DNA of 64,000 bases from Halichondria panicea (lineage: Eukaryota; Porifera; Demospongiae; Suberitida; Halichondriidae). Each line of letters begins with the position of its first letter. Within the stretch, counting starts at the first letter, position 1. The notes under the pieces were generated by a model. It made no database searches, had not been told where the DNA came from, and saw only the letters and a list, made by a program, of their open reading frames with translations. Where the stretch lies: the NCBI RefSeq assembly GCF_963675165.1, contig NC_087377.1:17464518-17528517 (forward strand). Direction: 5' to 3'. Below, in pieces: positions 20,443 through 29,379 of this stretch. The translations under genes and the position numbers were made by a program.

Positions 20443-20813
20443 TTATTGTCTTTTCGTACGTAGATGACCGGTGGATGTCAACTGGAAATCGTACAAGAGT
20501 ATTGAGGATTTCGTGACTGAATCTTCCCACTCAATTCGCTTCCTCTTGTTTTCTGGATCCTGTCTTTTTGCCACTCCTCTCCATTTGCTGTTGTATTTCC
20601 CTTCCATCCAGACAACTCCTACCTCTGAATATGAGATCGATCGAACTTGAGCAATCCATGGCTTGATGTTACTGCTTGGACAGCTTCTGACTGCCAGCAA
20701 CTGATCATTCTTGAGACCTGCTAAATCCTGCACCTCCCTAACGTCTGTCCGTGATTGCTTTCGGTAGGCCCCAGTGTACACCTGTATGACATTGAATTTG
20801 AAGGTAGATACCA
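20443..20813 (-). CDS. Exon-like open frame, unknown domain
   Basis: About 123 codons on the minus strand from an ATG at about 20813 (MVSTFKFNVIQVYTG), ending GHLRTKRQ and a stop. It is rich in aromatic and charged residues, with VGVVWMEGKYNSKW, RIEWEDSV and SSILLYDFQLTSTGH, and reads like a folded domain rather than noise. I do not recognise the family. It may be the last exon of a gene or a transposon-encoded domain. The neighbouring methyltransferase-like fragment is on the opposite strand. Confidence 0.4.
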
Positions 20814-20961
20814 TGTGAAGCAAAGCAACCTAAATTTAGGAAGCCTACTCAGTGACCTAAATTTAGAGATGGTATAATTTTTGTGTGTGCACACATGTGA
20901 TCTAAATTTAGGGAATTGTGTGTATATATACTTAATTATGTAATTATCGTACATAACTATG

Positions 20962-21233
20962 AGGCCATGCACTCCAAGTGATACTCTGGTTTCTGGTCCA
21001 CCGCCTGCATCAGATTTTATTCTTGGATTTCTATCTCATTATTGGATTTCTATCTCATTATTTCTACTACGCATGCGCAGAATGGTCCATGTGGTACAAA
21101 AATAAATAGTGTGATAACGATATTCATTTGCAAAATAGTGAAATTGATAATGACATAATGAGAAAAGCCGCCCGCCCGCATGCAATTAGAAAAACTTCAG
21201 GACCAGAAACCAGAGTGTCACTTGGAGTGGCCT
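20962..21233. mobile_element. MITE, 272 bp
   Basis: aggccatgcactccaagtga, then ctctggtttctggtcc, on the left pairs with ggaccagaaaccagag, then tgtcacttggagtggcct, on the right. The terminal AGGCCACTCCAA motif is shared with the element at 54144-54456, so both belong to one family. Confidence 0.85.
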
Positions 21234-21261
21234 AAACATAATAATTATTATACAGCCCATA

Positions 21262-22134
21262 ACATTATTGTTATATAGGTGGCTTAGATTCCACTCATCC
21301 ACTGGGATTTATCCCATCAATTGGATGTGTGGTAGTGGGACACTACTCACTCAGTGGAAAGCTGGAGGAGGACCACTTTAACTTCGTTGAGGAAGGGCGG
21401 TCCAATTTCTTCCCCTGTATTGATCAATCCACTGCTAAGATTCCGATTTGTGTGCTGACAGCCATTATAAAGAAGCTGTCTTTTGAAGGGAGCACTGTTA
21501 TTGATGCCACAAGTGAATCTGGTAAGATTGTAATTATTATAGGATGACAGTGCATGCATGATTACTATTTTATACCCACCATGATTGTATTTATATACTG
21601 ATGTACAAACAACTATGGACCACCTGCCATGATAGTCAGATAGTTTCGGCCTTATTGGGCCTCATCAGCATAGTGTAGTTGTATGTAATAAGTACATGTA
21701 ATAAGATTACATGCATATATACATGCATAATATTATACATGCAATAGTGCATGGGGAATGTATGCATGCACATGTACACAAGTAGAGTATGCATGCAGTT
21801 TACCTAAATTTAGGTATTATTATAATGCAACTGTCTCTAAATTTAGGTACAACGTACAAAGTCAATGGTACATGTATACCTAAATTTAGGTAGAATTGCA
21901 TAACACATCGTTTCATGCATGCATGCAGGTAACTGTGCAATCGCCTCACTACAAGCAGGAAGAGATGTGGTGGTACTCAAGGCATTGGCCCAATTAAGCA
22001 GCACTTGCAAGAAGCCAGCTTGTAGAACTGTCAACAACATAGCTAGCTATGGACTAGACTATAGACTATACTGTTTCAAGCGTTCCATTAACTTCTATAT
22101 ATTACTTTGTATATGCCGAGTATATACGACTTGA
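21262..22134 (+). pseudogene. Beta-class DNA methyltransferase-like C-terminal fragment, two exons
   Basis: Exon 1 runs from about 21268 (after ttatatag) to 21521 (donor gtaagat) and exon 2 starts at 21929 (after gcatgcag). The junction is in phase. The join reads STAKIPICVLTAIIKKLSFE, then GSTVIDATSESG|NCAIASL, then QAGRDVVVLKALAQL. This matches the TxKP, helix, VxDxxxGSG, A-x-xxGR series (motifs X and I) at the end of beta-class N4-cytosine/N6-adenine methyltransferases. The GSG loop is ESG, and the acidic residue expected after the next strand is replaced by KAL, so catalysis is doubtful. No upstream DPPY exon was found. It could be a truncated gene, a transposon-borne domain or a decayed copy. 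Confidence 0.45.
21605..21685 (-). ncRNA. Type I hammerhead ribozyme
   Basis: On the minus strand all conserved core parts occur in order: stem I 5' arm CTATG (21673-21669), core CTGATGA (21668-21662), stem II GGCC-CAATAA-GGCC, core GAAA, stem III of eight pairs (ACTATCTG with CAGGTGGT, two G-U) closed by a 10-base loop, the cleavage triplet GTC (21620-21618), then stem I 3' arm CATAG (21617-21613). Stem I can continue beyond an internal loop (ACAA / TTGT). Cleavage is predicted between 21618 and 21617. Hammerheads self-cleave by transesterification. In animals they occur in retrozymes, Penelope-like elements and satellites. This one lies antisense in an intron of the methyltransferase-like fragment. 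Confidence 0.9.
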
Positions 22135-22139
22135 TCTTC

Positions 22140-23050
22140 ATCTTATTGAATGTTCATCTGATTAAGCAAGTCAATGGGTATCAATAGAAAATAAATGGTG
22201 TTCTCTAATCTTTGAGAAATTAACAGGGATATTAAACTAAAAAAATGATTATGAACAAAAAACATAGCATATTAAAATAAAAGAGAAAAAGAACTTTTAT
22301 AACAGTGAATGTACATGTGTTAAAGACTAATTGGTAAGAATTGAAGAATAATAGGTACAATGCATGAGACTTGAAGACTAGACTAATAGGCAAAATTTTG
22401 AGCATAATTAAGCGATTTTTGGTGTTTTGTGACTTTTTGTGGTTTTATTAAAGGTCAGCATAAAATCGATTTGGTGGCCTAATTTTATATGCAGTAATAC
22501 TAGTGTTATAAGATAAAGGCCTCCACTGCAGGCTGCATGTATGCATGTATAGTAGTGATCACAGTGCTATATTTATTGATGGCCTCTATATAACCACAGG
22601 TCGATTAGGACCATTTCATTGTAATTTGAACTCATATTTAGAATTTAGCAATGTTGGCCCAATACCAAAAAATGACAAACATGAAGAATTGTGGGTCGAG
22701 TGTGGGTCGAGAATACAAATAATTATAAAGGACAAGGAAATTGCATGTACCAAGTACGCATTAATATGTTTTGGCAGTGATAACTGATTCTTTTTTGCTA
22801 TTTTCAACTCCCATATAAATGCGTGCATACACACTTTGCTAGCCTCGGTCCCAGGCCGATTTTTAATAGTAGGAGACCTAGCGTTCAATTGGAGACGGAT
22901 CGGCCTGGGATCGAGGCTAATGCTTTCATGCATGGCAACTGATACATTTCTGCTGGCCAGTAGACTCTCTAGAGCAGAGAGTGACAATTTTCAAATAGTT
23001 ATGTTTCAGTAGATCTAGCTACATGTACATGTAGCTACATAATTTCAACT
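22140..23050. other. Intergenic, one MITE, no gene recognised
   Basis: AT-rich sequence. A hairpin MITE lies at 22840-22919. Near 23015-23040 there is a self-complementary ctagctacatgtacatgtagctac run. Confidence 0.5.
22840..22919. mobile_element. MITE of the TAGCCTCGTTCCCAGGCCGAT family
   Basis: tagcctcggtcccaggccga on the left mirrors tcggcctgggatcgaggcta on the right. Further members or relics of this family lie at 27364-27466, 38835-38952, 48810-48927 and 61958-62013, and a lone end at about 621-643. Confidence 0.9.
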
Positions 23051-23076
23051 CTTACAGAAATAGAATCAGCAACAAG

Positions 23077-23989
23077 ATGATCAGACAAGTCAGACTATTG
23101 ACCAAGCCTCTGCTGTTTTGCAATCAATTAAAGACAGTCACAGGAAAACCATTTAATTTACTGCAAAGTGCAAGACTCTTGAGCTACTGCAATGAAGAAC
23201 CACTGAGTATAATAACAAGTCTCCACAGCATTACCAGCAGTACTTGAGGGACAAAGGAGCCGTATTAAACAAACTCCTGACTTCTCCAAATCGATTCCAA
23301 AAGATTACAAATCGTGAAGATCGCTCCGATTACCCCCTAGAGGCATTGATATAGCTCAAGGCAAAGGCAAATACTTGATGCAACACAGGGGGTGCTCTAT
23401 CCTAAAAGGAGCCGATGATATGGTGATTTTTCACGAGCTCTTCTGGAGATTACGACCAGCTACGGTAATTGAGCTGGGCACATTTACTGGAGGATCTGCA
23501 GTGTGGATGGCGGATATGCTGCGACTCATGGAGGTAGACAGTACCATTTATTCCATGGACATCGAACTGTCTAATCTGGAAGAGAGAGTGAAAGAAATAA
23601 AACCGAGCAATGTACATTTCTTTGAGGGGAACAGCTATGAAATCGAGAAAACATTCACTTCTGAAATGCTCCAATCTCTTCCCCACCCTTGGCTAGTAAT
23701 TGAAGACGCCCACACAAACATCAATGGAATAATGAACCACTTTGGCTCGTATATGAAGACAGGTGACTACTTTATCATCAAGGATGTCCATCCTAACTTA
23801 CCCCGTGATATCGGTAAAGATGGATCCATTTACGGAGATGATTTCGAAACCATTGGCCCCTCGGCCATTATAGAAATGAAGAAGTTTCTCAGCCAACATG
23901 CTAACGAATATGCAGTAGATTCATTTTATACTGATTTCTTTGGTTACAATGGAACATGGAATATGCACGGATATATTAGAAAAATGTAA
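23077..23989 (+). pseudogene. CmcI/cephalosporin hydroxylase-family methyltransferase-like, two frame breaks
   Basis: An intact block from 23330 to 23989 reads YLMQHRGCSILKGADDMV, then RPATVIELGTFTGGSAVWMA, WLVIEDAHTN, DYFIIKDVHPNLPR and YGYNGTWNMHGYIRKM-like end. The E-x-G-T-xxGGSA glycine loop and the IEDAH and KDVHP motifs are typical of the CmcI/rhamnosyl O-methyltransferase SAM-binding family, common in bacteria. Upstream the similarity continues in other frames: LRDKGAVLNKLLTSPNRF to YPLEAL (frame of 23241), then an ATG-initiated MIRQVRLLTKPLLFCNQ (23077). Each change is equivalent to one lost base (near 23225-23240 and 23345-23350). It could be a recently broken gene or carry assembly indels. 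The ATG at 23378 could start a shorter product. Confidence 0.65.
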
Positions 23990-24031
23990 TATTGAACTGT
24001 TCATAATAATTACAAATCATTTTAGCTATTT

Positions 24032-25746
24032 TCATTTAAAGACAGTTGATTTGTAATACTTCAGTTCTTCAATGCTTTCTTTTATGTCCTCCAAAGCTCT
24101 GCATGAAAAAGATAATTAGCATAATTAATAGTATAGCTAAGAGTGCAAAATGGGATTAATAGCACGAAATAGCAAGGCTACTAATTGCACGAGGCGTAAG
24201 CTTGCCAGTGCTTGTTGCTTGTATATTCTCCAGTCGCTAATAGCATATCATACGATTAACTAATTATTACAAGCAGCAGGTAATCTTTAACCTGTGAGCT
24301 CCTCTCTTGAACGGACTTTTCCTGTATTCACTAGGGTACCAACGTCTGGAGGAGGGTAGATACAAGTAACATGATGTCATAACAACAGTATAGTAGTGCA
24401 TGGGTAATGTGGCAAAAAAGCTCACACAATAATTAGACACTTCCTGCAACAATTACAACACACACACACACACACACATAATTTTCAATTCGTACCTTAT
24501 AACAGAAAAAATGTTGGCGATTAGTACTAAAGATAGCCAAAGGATGTACGTCATTGCCATTATGATAGTAGCCATGCCCGAGACGCCAAATAAAAAAAAC
24601 ACACCAATTCACTCGTTATTATAATTATGGTATACAGTCTTACTTCGATAATTCCTTGACGCTGCTCACATCTATTATTCTATAGTGTAGGTGACCACTG
24701 AAGCGTGGCATGTACTTGTCCAGGAACCGTTTGTCCATATGGACGGTGTTTCCCGCCAGTGGACACACACTTTTGGGGGTGTGGCCTTGTACGAACGATA
24801 ACATGGCCTCCTCGGCTTGGACAAGAGATGTGGTGGATGACCGACAGGCAGCTGTGAGTCCAGACTGTACGTATGGGGAGAAGTACATACATATCTTATA
24901 GCGGGTATATTCACATGTATGAACTATACCAAGTTTAATATTTCGTATATTCGTACACCTTAAAACGGTTACTTTAATACATTTTCTTTGTACAAAAATA
25001 ACCCGCTATACGGTATAGTTAAGATCAAAGCACAGCATTGATGTGTTTCTATAGATATTGTTCTAACTCACTTAACATTTTTTTGTGAAACAGTACACTG
25101 TGTACAGATTCTTTCTTTTGCCAAAATTAATCACTACCACACTACACAGACAAAAGTGCACCAGAAAAATGTTGTCTGCCCTTAGTAACCGTGCTTACGT
25201 TTCCATGGTGTTCTGTACACCACGGTCCCATTCCATTCAGTATCGAGTCAGGTTGGTGGATCTTGACCTCTGGACCCTGGGAATGGGAGATTCAGAATTA
25301 TCATAGCCATCATTATCTTGTTAATAATTATTTGAACCTCATCACCTCAGCCACGATGTTCAGGTTAGTATCTGTGACTATACACGCCATCTCCAGTATA
25401 GTATCCACCTCAACATCAAGACCTGTCGGTGAATATATAATAATGTATATCAAGAACTGTGAATATAGTGTGTACAATAGCAATGAGTATAGTGTACATG
25501 TATAATGATAATAATATAATTATATCATACATAATATTATGCGTACCTGTCATCTGATTTCAGAGCAAAGTGGGTTGATACCAGGCGAGTGTAGAGTGAA
25601 TATTGTGTGTGTGTGTGGGGAGGGTAGACGTGTGTGGGTGTGTGTGTGTGGTGTGTGAGGGTAGACGTGTGTGTGTGTAGTAATCTGAACATTTCTCTAT
25701 AATCCCCCACCTCCAGGTCCACCCAGATGATCCTATCTGCACACAT
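24032..25746 (-). CDS. REXO2: Oligoribonuclease (3'-5' exoribonuclease)
   Basis: REXO2 degrades 2-5 nt RNA oligomers in mitochondria and cytosol. Seven exons assemble in phase: 25746-25711, 25553-25547, 25422-25346, 25276-25199, 24864-24644, 24345-24292 and 24098-24032, giving 179 residues. The product reads [73 protein letters not shown] and [17 protein letters not shown]. DEDDh catalytic residues are visible: D and E in WVDLE, D in [13 protein letters not shown] and the H and D of HRALEDI. The second exon is a 7-nt microexon (ATGACAG) that supplies MTG. The ATG at 25746 gives [12 protein letters not shown] with no targeting peptide; the frame is open further upstream without an ATG, so an N-terminal extension is possible. 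It is divergent from CTU1. Confidence 0.92.
25594..25680. repeat. TG-rich microsatellite in first REXO2 intron
   Basis: Imperfect TG/GTGG runs (about 25594-25617 and 25630-25678) lie between coding exon 1 and the microexon. Confidence 0.85.
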
Positions 25747-26070
25747 ATTGCCTATGATACTGATCACCCGAGTGACGTAGCATCTACTGAGCTTCAGTGG
25801 CTGATAACGGCGAGGTCTAACCAAGATGGCCCTGCAGAGGACGATCCTAAATGTCTCGACACACAATTGAATGAGAAATTGATAACCTTTTGAGAACGGA
25901 GAGAGCAGATCTGTAGCAAAGAGTGGTCATTAAATGGCTGCCACGTTGGGTATGGTGTTTCTAATTGAAGCACATTTATTCAAGTGCGCATTATCAAGAA
26001 ACGCATAATTATTACTCAGACAAGTACACTATAGTTTCATTCATTTACTCACTCTCCTGAAGACTATACT
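25747..26070. promoter_or_regulatory. Divergent promoter region REXO2 / CTU1
   Basis: About 320 bp separates the two start codons on opposite strands. The REXO2-side sequence also has an open frame up to a stop near 25935, so part of it may be REXO2 5' UTR or leader. No specific element was recognised. Confidence 0.4.
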
Positions 26071-27204
26071 ATGCCAGTATTATGTGCTGTGTGCTCTACT
26101 AACAATGCTGCTCTGAAGAGGCCCAAAACTGGACAAGTCATTTGTAAAGAATGCTTCTACGCAGCCTTCGAAGATGAAGTCCATCGCACTATTGTTACAC
26201 ACCAACTATTCAGCCCTGGAGAGACGATAGCTATTGGAGCATCGGGAGGAAAAGACTCGACTGTGCTGGCTCATATCATGAAGACACTCAACGATAGACA
26301 TAGTTACGGTCTGAACCTTATACTCCTCTCGATTGACGAAGGGATCACCGGTTACCGTGACGATTCCTTGGAGACGGTGAAACGAAATCAAGTCCAGTAC
26401 GACTTACCGCTGAAGGTTCTCTCATACAAGGAACTCTATGGATGGACTATGGACGCTATTGTACAACAAATAGGAATGAAAAACAATTGTACTTTCTGTG
26501 GCGTGTTTAGACGACAAGCGTTGGACCGAGGAGCCATGGGTCTAAAGGTCGACAAGATAGTGACTGGACACAACGCTGACGATATTGCCGAGACTGTACT
26601 CATGAATATACTGAGAGGAGATATTGCTCGACTTAGACGCTGTACCGCTATCACCACGGGAACGGAGGGGGCCATACCACGCTCGAAGCCATTCAAATAC
26701 ACCTACGAGAAAGAAATTGTTATGTACGCTTATTTTAAGAAACTGGACTACTTTTCCACCGAGTGTGTGTACTCACCCAACGCGTACAGAGGCCACGCTC
26801 GGGCCTATCTCAAAGATCTGGAATCAATCCGTCCGAGTGCTATTATCGATATTATCCATTCCGGGGACAGCCTGTCTGTGAAATCCGATGTTAAAATGCC
26901 CATACAAGGAACGTGCAGTCGCTGTGGTTACATCTCAAGCCAAGAGCTCTGCAAAGCTTGCATTCTATTGGAGGGATTAAATCGAGGTTTGCCTAAACTA
27001 GGGATTGGCAAAGTGTCAGGGAGCACCCTCTCCTCGCATATACGAAAGATGGAGCTGAAAGAAACGGATGATCAATCTTCAGAGAGTTGCTCGTGTGCTG
27101 GGGAGGAAGGAAACAAAGAAGGGAACAAAGATGGCTGCTGCTCTGGAGAAAGAACTGTTAGCAGTGTCACAGTAGGTGATAGCAAACACCTGCTGGACTT
27201 TTAA
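26071..27204 (+). CDS. CTU1: Cytosolic tRNA 2-thiolation protein 1 (CTU1/NCS6)
   Basis: One exon of 377 codons from ATG at 26071. CTU1 with CTU2 thiolates the wobble uridine of Lys, Glu and Gln tRNAs (mcm5s2U34) using sulfur relayed by URM1. Visible are the N-terminal zinc-binding CAVC ... CKEC, the PP-loop ATPase motif ASGGKDS near residue 57, the CTFCGVFRR cysteine pair, the [14 protein letters not shown] motif and the C-terminal zinc ribbon CSRCGY ... LCKAC followed by GLPKLGIG. The tail is rich in Cys, Glu and Lys and lineage-specific. Length and motifs are complete. Fragments of its last 90 or so codons head later duplication blocks (38372 and 63257). Confidence 0.96.
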   Translation: MPVLCAVCSTNNAALKRPKTGQVICKECFYAAFEDEVHRTIVTHQLFSPGETIAIGASGGKDSTVLAHIMKTLNDRHSYGLNLILLSIDEGITGYRDDSLETVKRNQVQYDLPLKVLSYKELYGWTMDAIVQQIGMKNNCTFCGVFRRQALDRGAMGLKVDKIVTGHNADDIAETVLMNILRGDIARLRRCTAITTGTEGAIPRSKPFKYTYEKEIVMYAYFKKLDYFSTECVYSPNAYRGHARAYLKDLESIRPSAIIDIIHSGDSLSVKSDVKMPIQGTCSRCGYISSQELCKACILLEGLNRGLPKLGIGKVSGSTLSSHIRKMELKETDDQSSESCSCAGEEGNKEGNKDGCCSGERTVSSVTVGDSKHLLDF

Positions 27205-27968
27205 ATTATGTGTGTTAATGTTTCTTTCCACGTACATTATTTATCCATTAATCTACATGCCAAATAATAATGATTTTCGCCAATTTCTGCTACCTAACCT
27301 TGCCTGATTCATGTATATATATACAGATTTCTGATACAGCTAAGCAATTGCAAGTTCCCCACCTAGCCTTGTTCCCATGCAGGCCGATTTGTCCCTAAAA
27401 TAACGATAGGTCGCCTCCTAGTTATCAACCTATAGCTAGAGACAAATCGGCCTGGGAACGAGGCTAGCTCCCACTGACTCAGTTTTGACCCCATTGGTAA
27501 CCATTGGTAACCCGCACCCAATATACCATAATTATAGTGAAGCCCCTCCCAATTTCCACATATTAAATGGTTGGAATGTACATGCAAGGCCGGGATTCTT
27601 GATGTTTTCGGAGAACTGCAAATCAGGACATGATGATGTTTTTTGTGAGGGGAAATTGAGTGAGTGGATGTGATTGGACCAATTATATCAGAAATGGATT
27701 AGATTTAGAGATGAATGTGAGGATTTGGAGTGGCGGAAATATACACTGACCGGATTTTAGTTTCTCGGTAAAAGTTTGGTGGTTTGGCGCAGATTGTTGC
27801 CATTCGATTGTGCATGTTTGTATGTTCACAACGTCATAATGTGGTGAGAATAATTATAAATAGTATACATGCAGATCGATCTATACAATGACAAAAAACA
27901 ATAAATAACATTTTGCTAGTATAGCGGCAGTATAGATAAATAGTATATGTATACTATATCTATATATA
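27205..27968. other. CTU1 3' flank, start of the duplicated block
   Basis: Includes a MITE (27364-27466). The whole stretch recurs at 38660-39470 and, shortened, at 48670-49455, which shows where the duplicated segment begins. No gene was recognised. Confidence 0.7.
27364..27466. mobile_element. MITE, copy heading block 1
   Basis: tagccttgttcccatgcagg on the left and cctgggaacgaggcta on the right. The same element sits at the matching place in block 2 (38835-38952, rearranged left end) and block 3 (48810-48927), so it predates the duplications. Confidence 0.9.
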
Positions 27969-29217
27969 CTATGTTAGTAGCCGTGCTTCAAGGCTTTCCT
28001 GTGAGTTAGAAAAACCTTTTATCCAATTAAAGGTCATAGTTTTGTGCCACTCTTCATCATATTCAAGCAATCCAGCAATGTACGACTTCTCTGAGCCGAA
28101 TTCAGATGCAGCGGTCTCATCGACTTTAATGGCTTCATCTTGCATGGTACTATGGTCATGTTTGCTGAATCTAGAGTGACTTGGCTTGAGCTGAACACCA
28201 CTCGTCGGATTCTTACTCTGCATGCATATAATAGATATTTCACAGTCCTACTATAATTTCTTATGGAAACGAGCATATAATTATACACTCCAAGAATTAT
28301 ATGCATATATATAATTATTGACATACCAGATTGTTTTTTCCTGAGGCAGAAGTTGATACAACGCTATCCGTTCTCTTTCTGCACTGCTTTAGGAAGTTTG
28401 TGACCTAAAAATTAGAAGTGATCTATATAGACATAAAAATGCTAAAAAATGAAACACGCACCTTTTCACTCCTGAGCACATGGAAGATGAACACGAACAA
28501 GCCTTGCAGTGAGTTAAAGATAGAGAACAACCATGCAAACACAATAGTGCTGCTGTTGACTGAGAGTAGACCAAACATCCAAGTCAGCCCGAGCAATGGA
28601 AGGAGAATGATGGTGGCCTTGAAGAGTTGTCTGCATACACAAGCATTGGGATCAACGTGTTACTGAATAGCACGAATGAGAGTTGTCACACTCACGAGAA
28701 TAATTGTAAAGATTCCTTTTTTCCACTTCGTTGCATGGTTGACTTTCTCTGATTATAGACACTGCGCAAAGCAGCCAAGAGGAAGAATACATTCACCTGT
28801 ACAGGTATATAGTCGTCATAATTTATAAGGGTAAACTAATGAGTGCAGATGTGTACTATCAAAAACTGCTGCTATATTATACAATGAGGCAGATTTGTAC
28901 TCTGAGTCAAAAACTGCTGCTATATATATATATATACACTATCGATGCATTTGCAAGCTATATACAGATCTCACCAGAACAACTAGTAGCATCGGTACAA
29001 CAAATGCCCATATGGCTCCTTTATCACCGGCACCAATAGCAATCCAACAACTGAATGTTATAGTATAGGGATGAATAAATATTGTCAGTAGTAAAGATTT
29101 AAAATTATACATGCATTTATATTTGCGCTGGAATTACTTTACACAAATACATGCAAAATAATTGCACGCATTCTATTGGAAATGCATATAATAATTATAT
29201 AGGAAACGCTGTATTAT

Positions 29218-29379
29218 CAGTGGCGTAGGAAGCAATTTCTCAGTGGGAGGAGGGGTTCTAGTTTTTTTAATGGGAAAAAGTACGGCTATCTACATAGGGC
29301 AGCTTGATAAGTCATCTCTATAGAGATGACTTAATATAGCCTCGAAAGATGGGGGGGAAGCCCCCTTCCTACACCACTG
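29218..29379. mobile_element. hAT-like MITE (CAGTGGCGTAGG ends) in copy 1 intron
   Basis: cagtggcgtaggaagc at the left and ccttcctacaccactg at the right form terminal inverted repeats, with an internal palindrome (aagtcatctctatagagatg). The same insertion is at 41122-41275 in copy 2, with a small deletion. It is missing from the matching intron of copy 3. Confidence 0.85.

Larger units (their letters stand above)
20828..21892. repeat. Cluster of CCTAAATTTAGG palindromes
   Basis: Six sites share the 12-bp palindrome cctaaatttagg or a one-base variant: about 20829, 20858, 20900, 21801, 21835 and 21880. They form two groups of three on either side of the methyltransferase-like first exon. Spacing within groups is about 30-45 bp. 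Confidence 0.7.

Noticed and set aside
24640-24914. Other overlapping minus frames at the REXO2 fifth exon
   Set aside because: Only the frame giving [10 protein letters not shown] to VKELSK matches the oligoribonuclease family and joins the flanking exons in phase.
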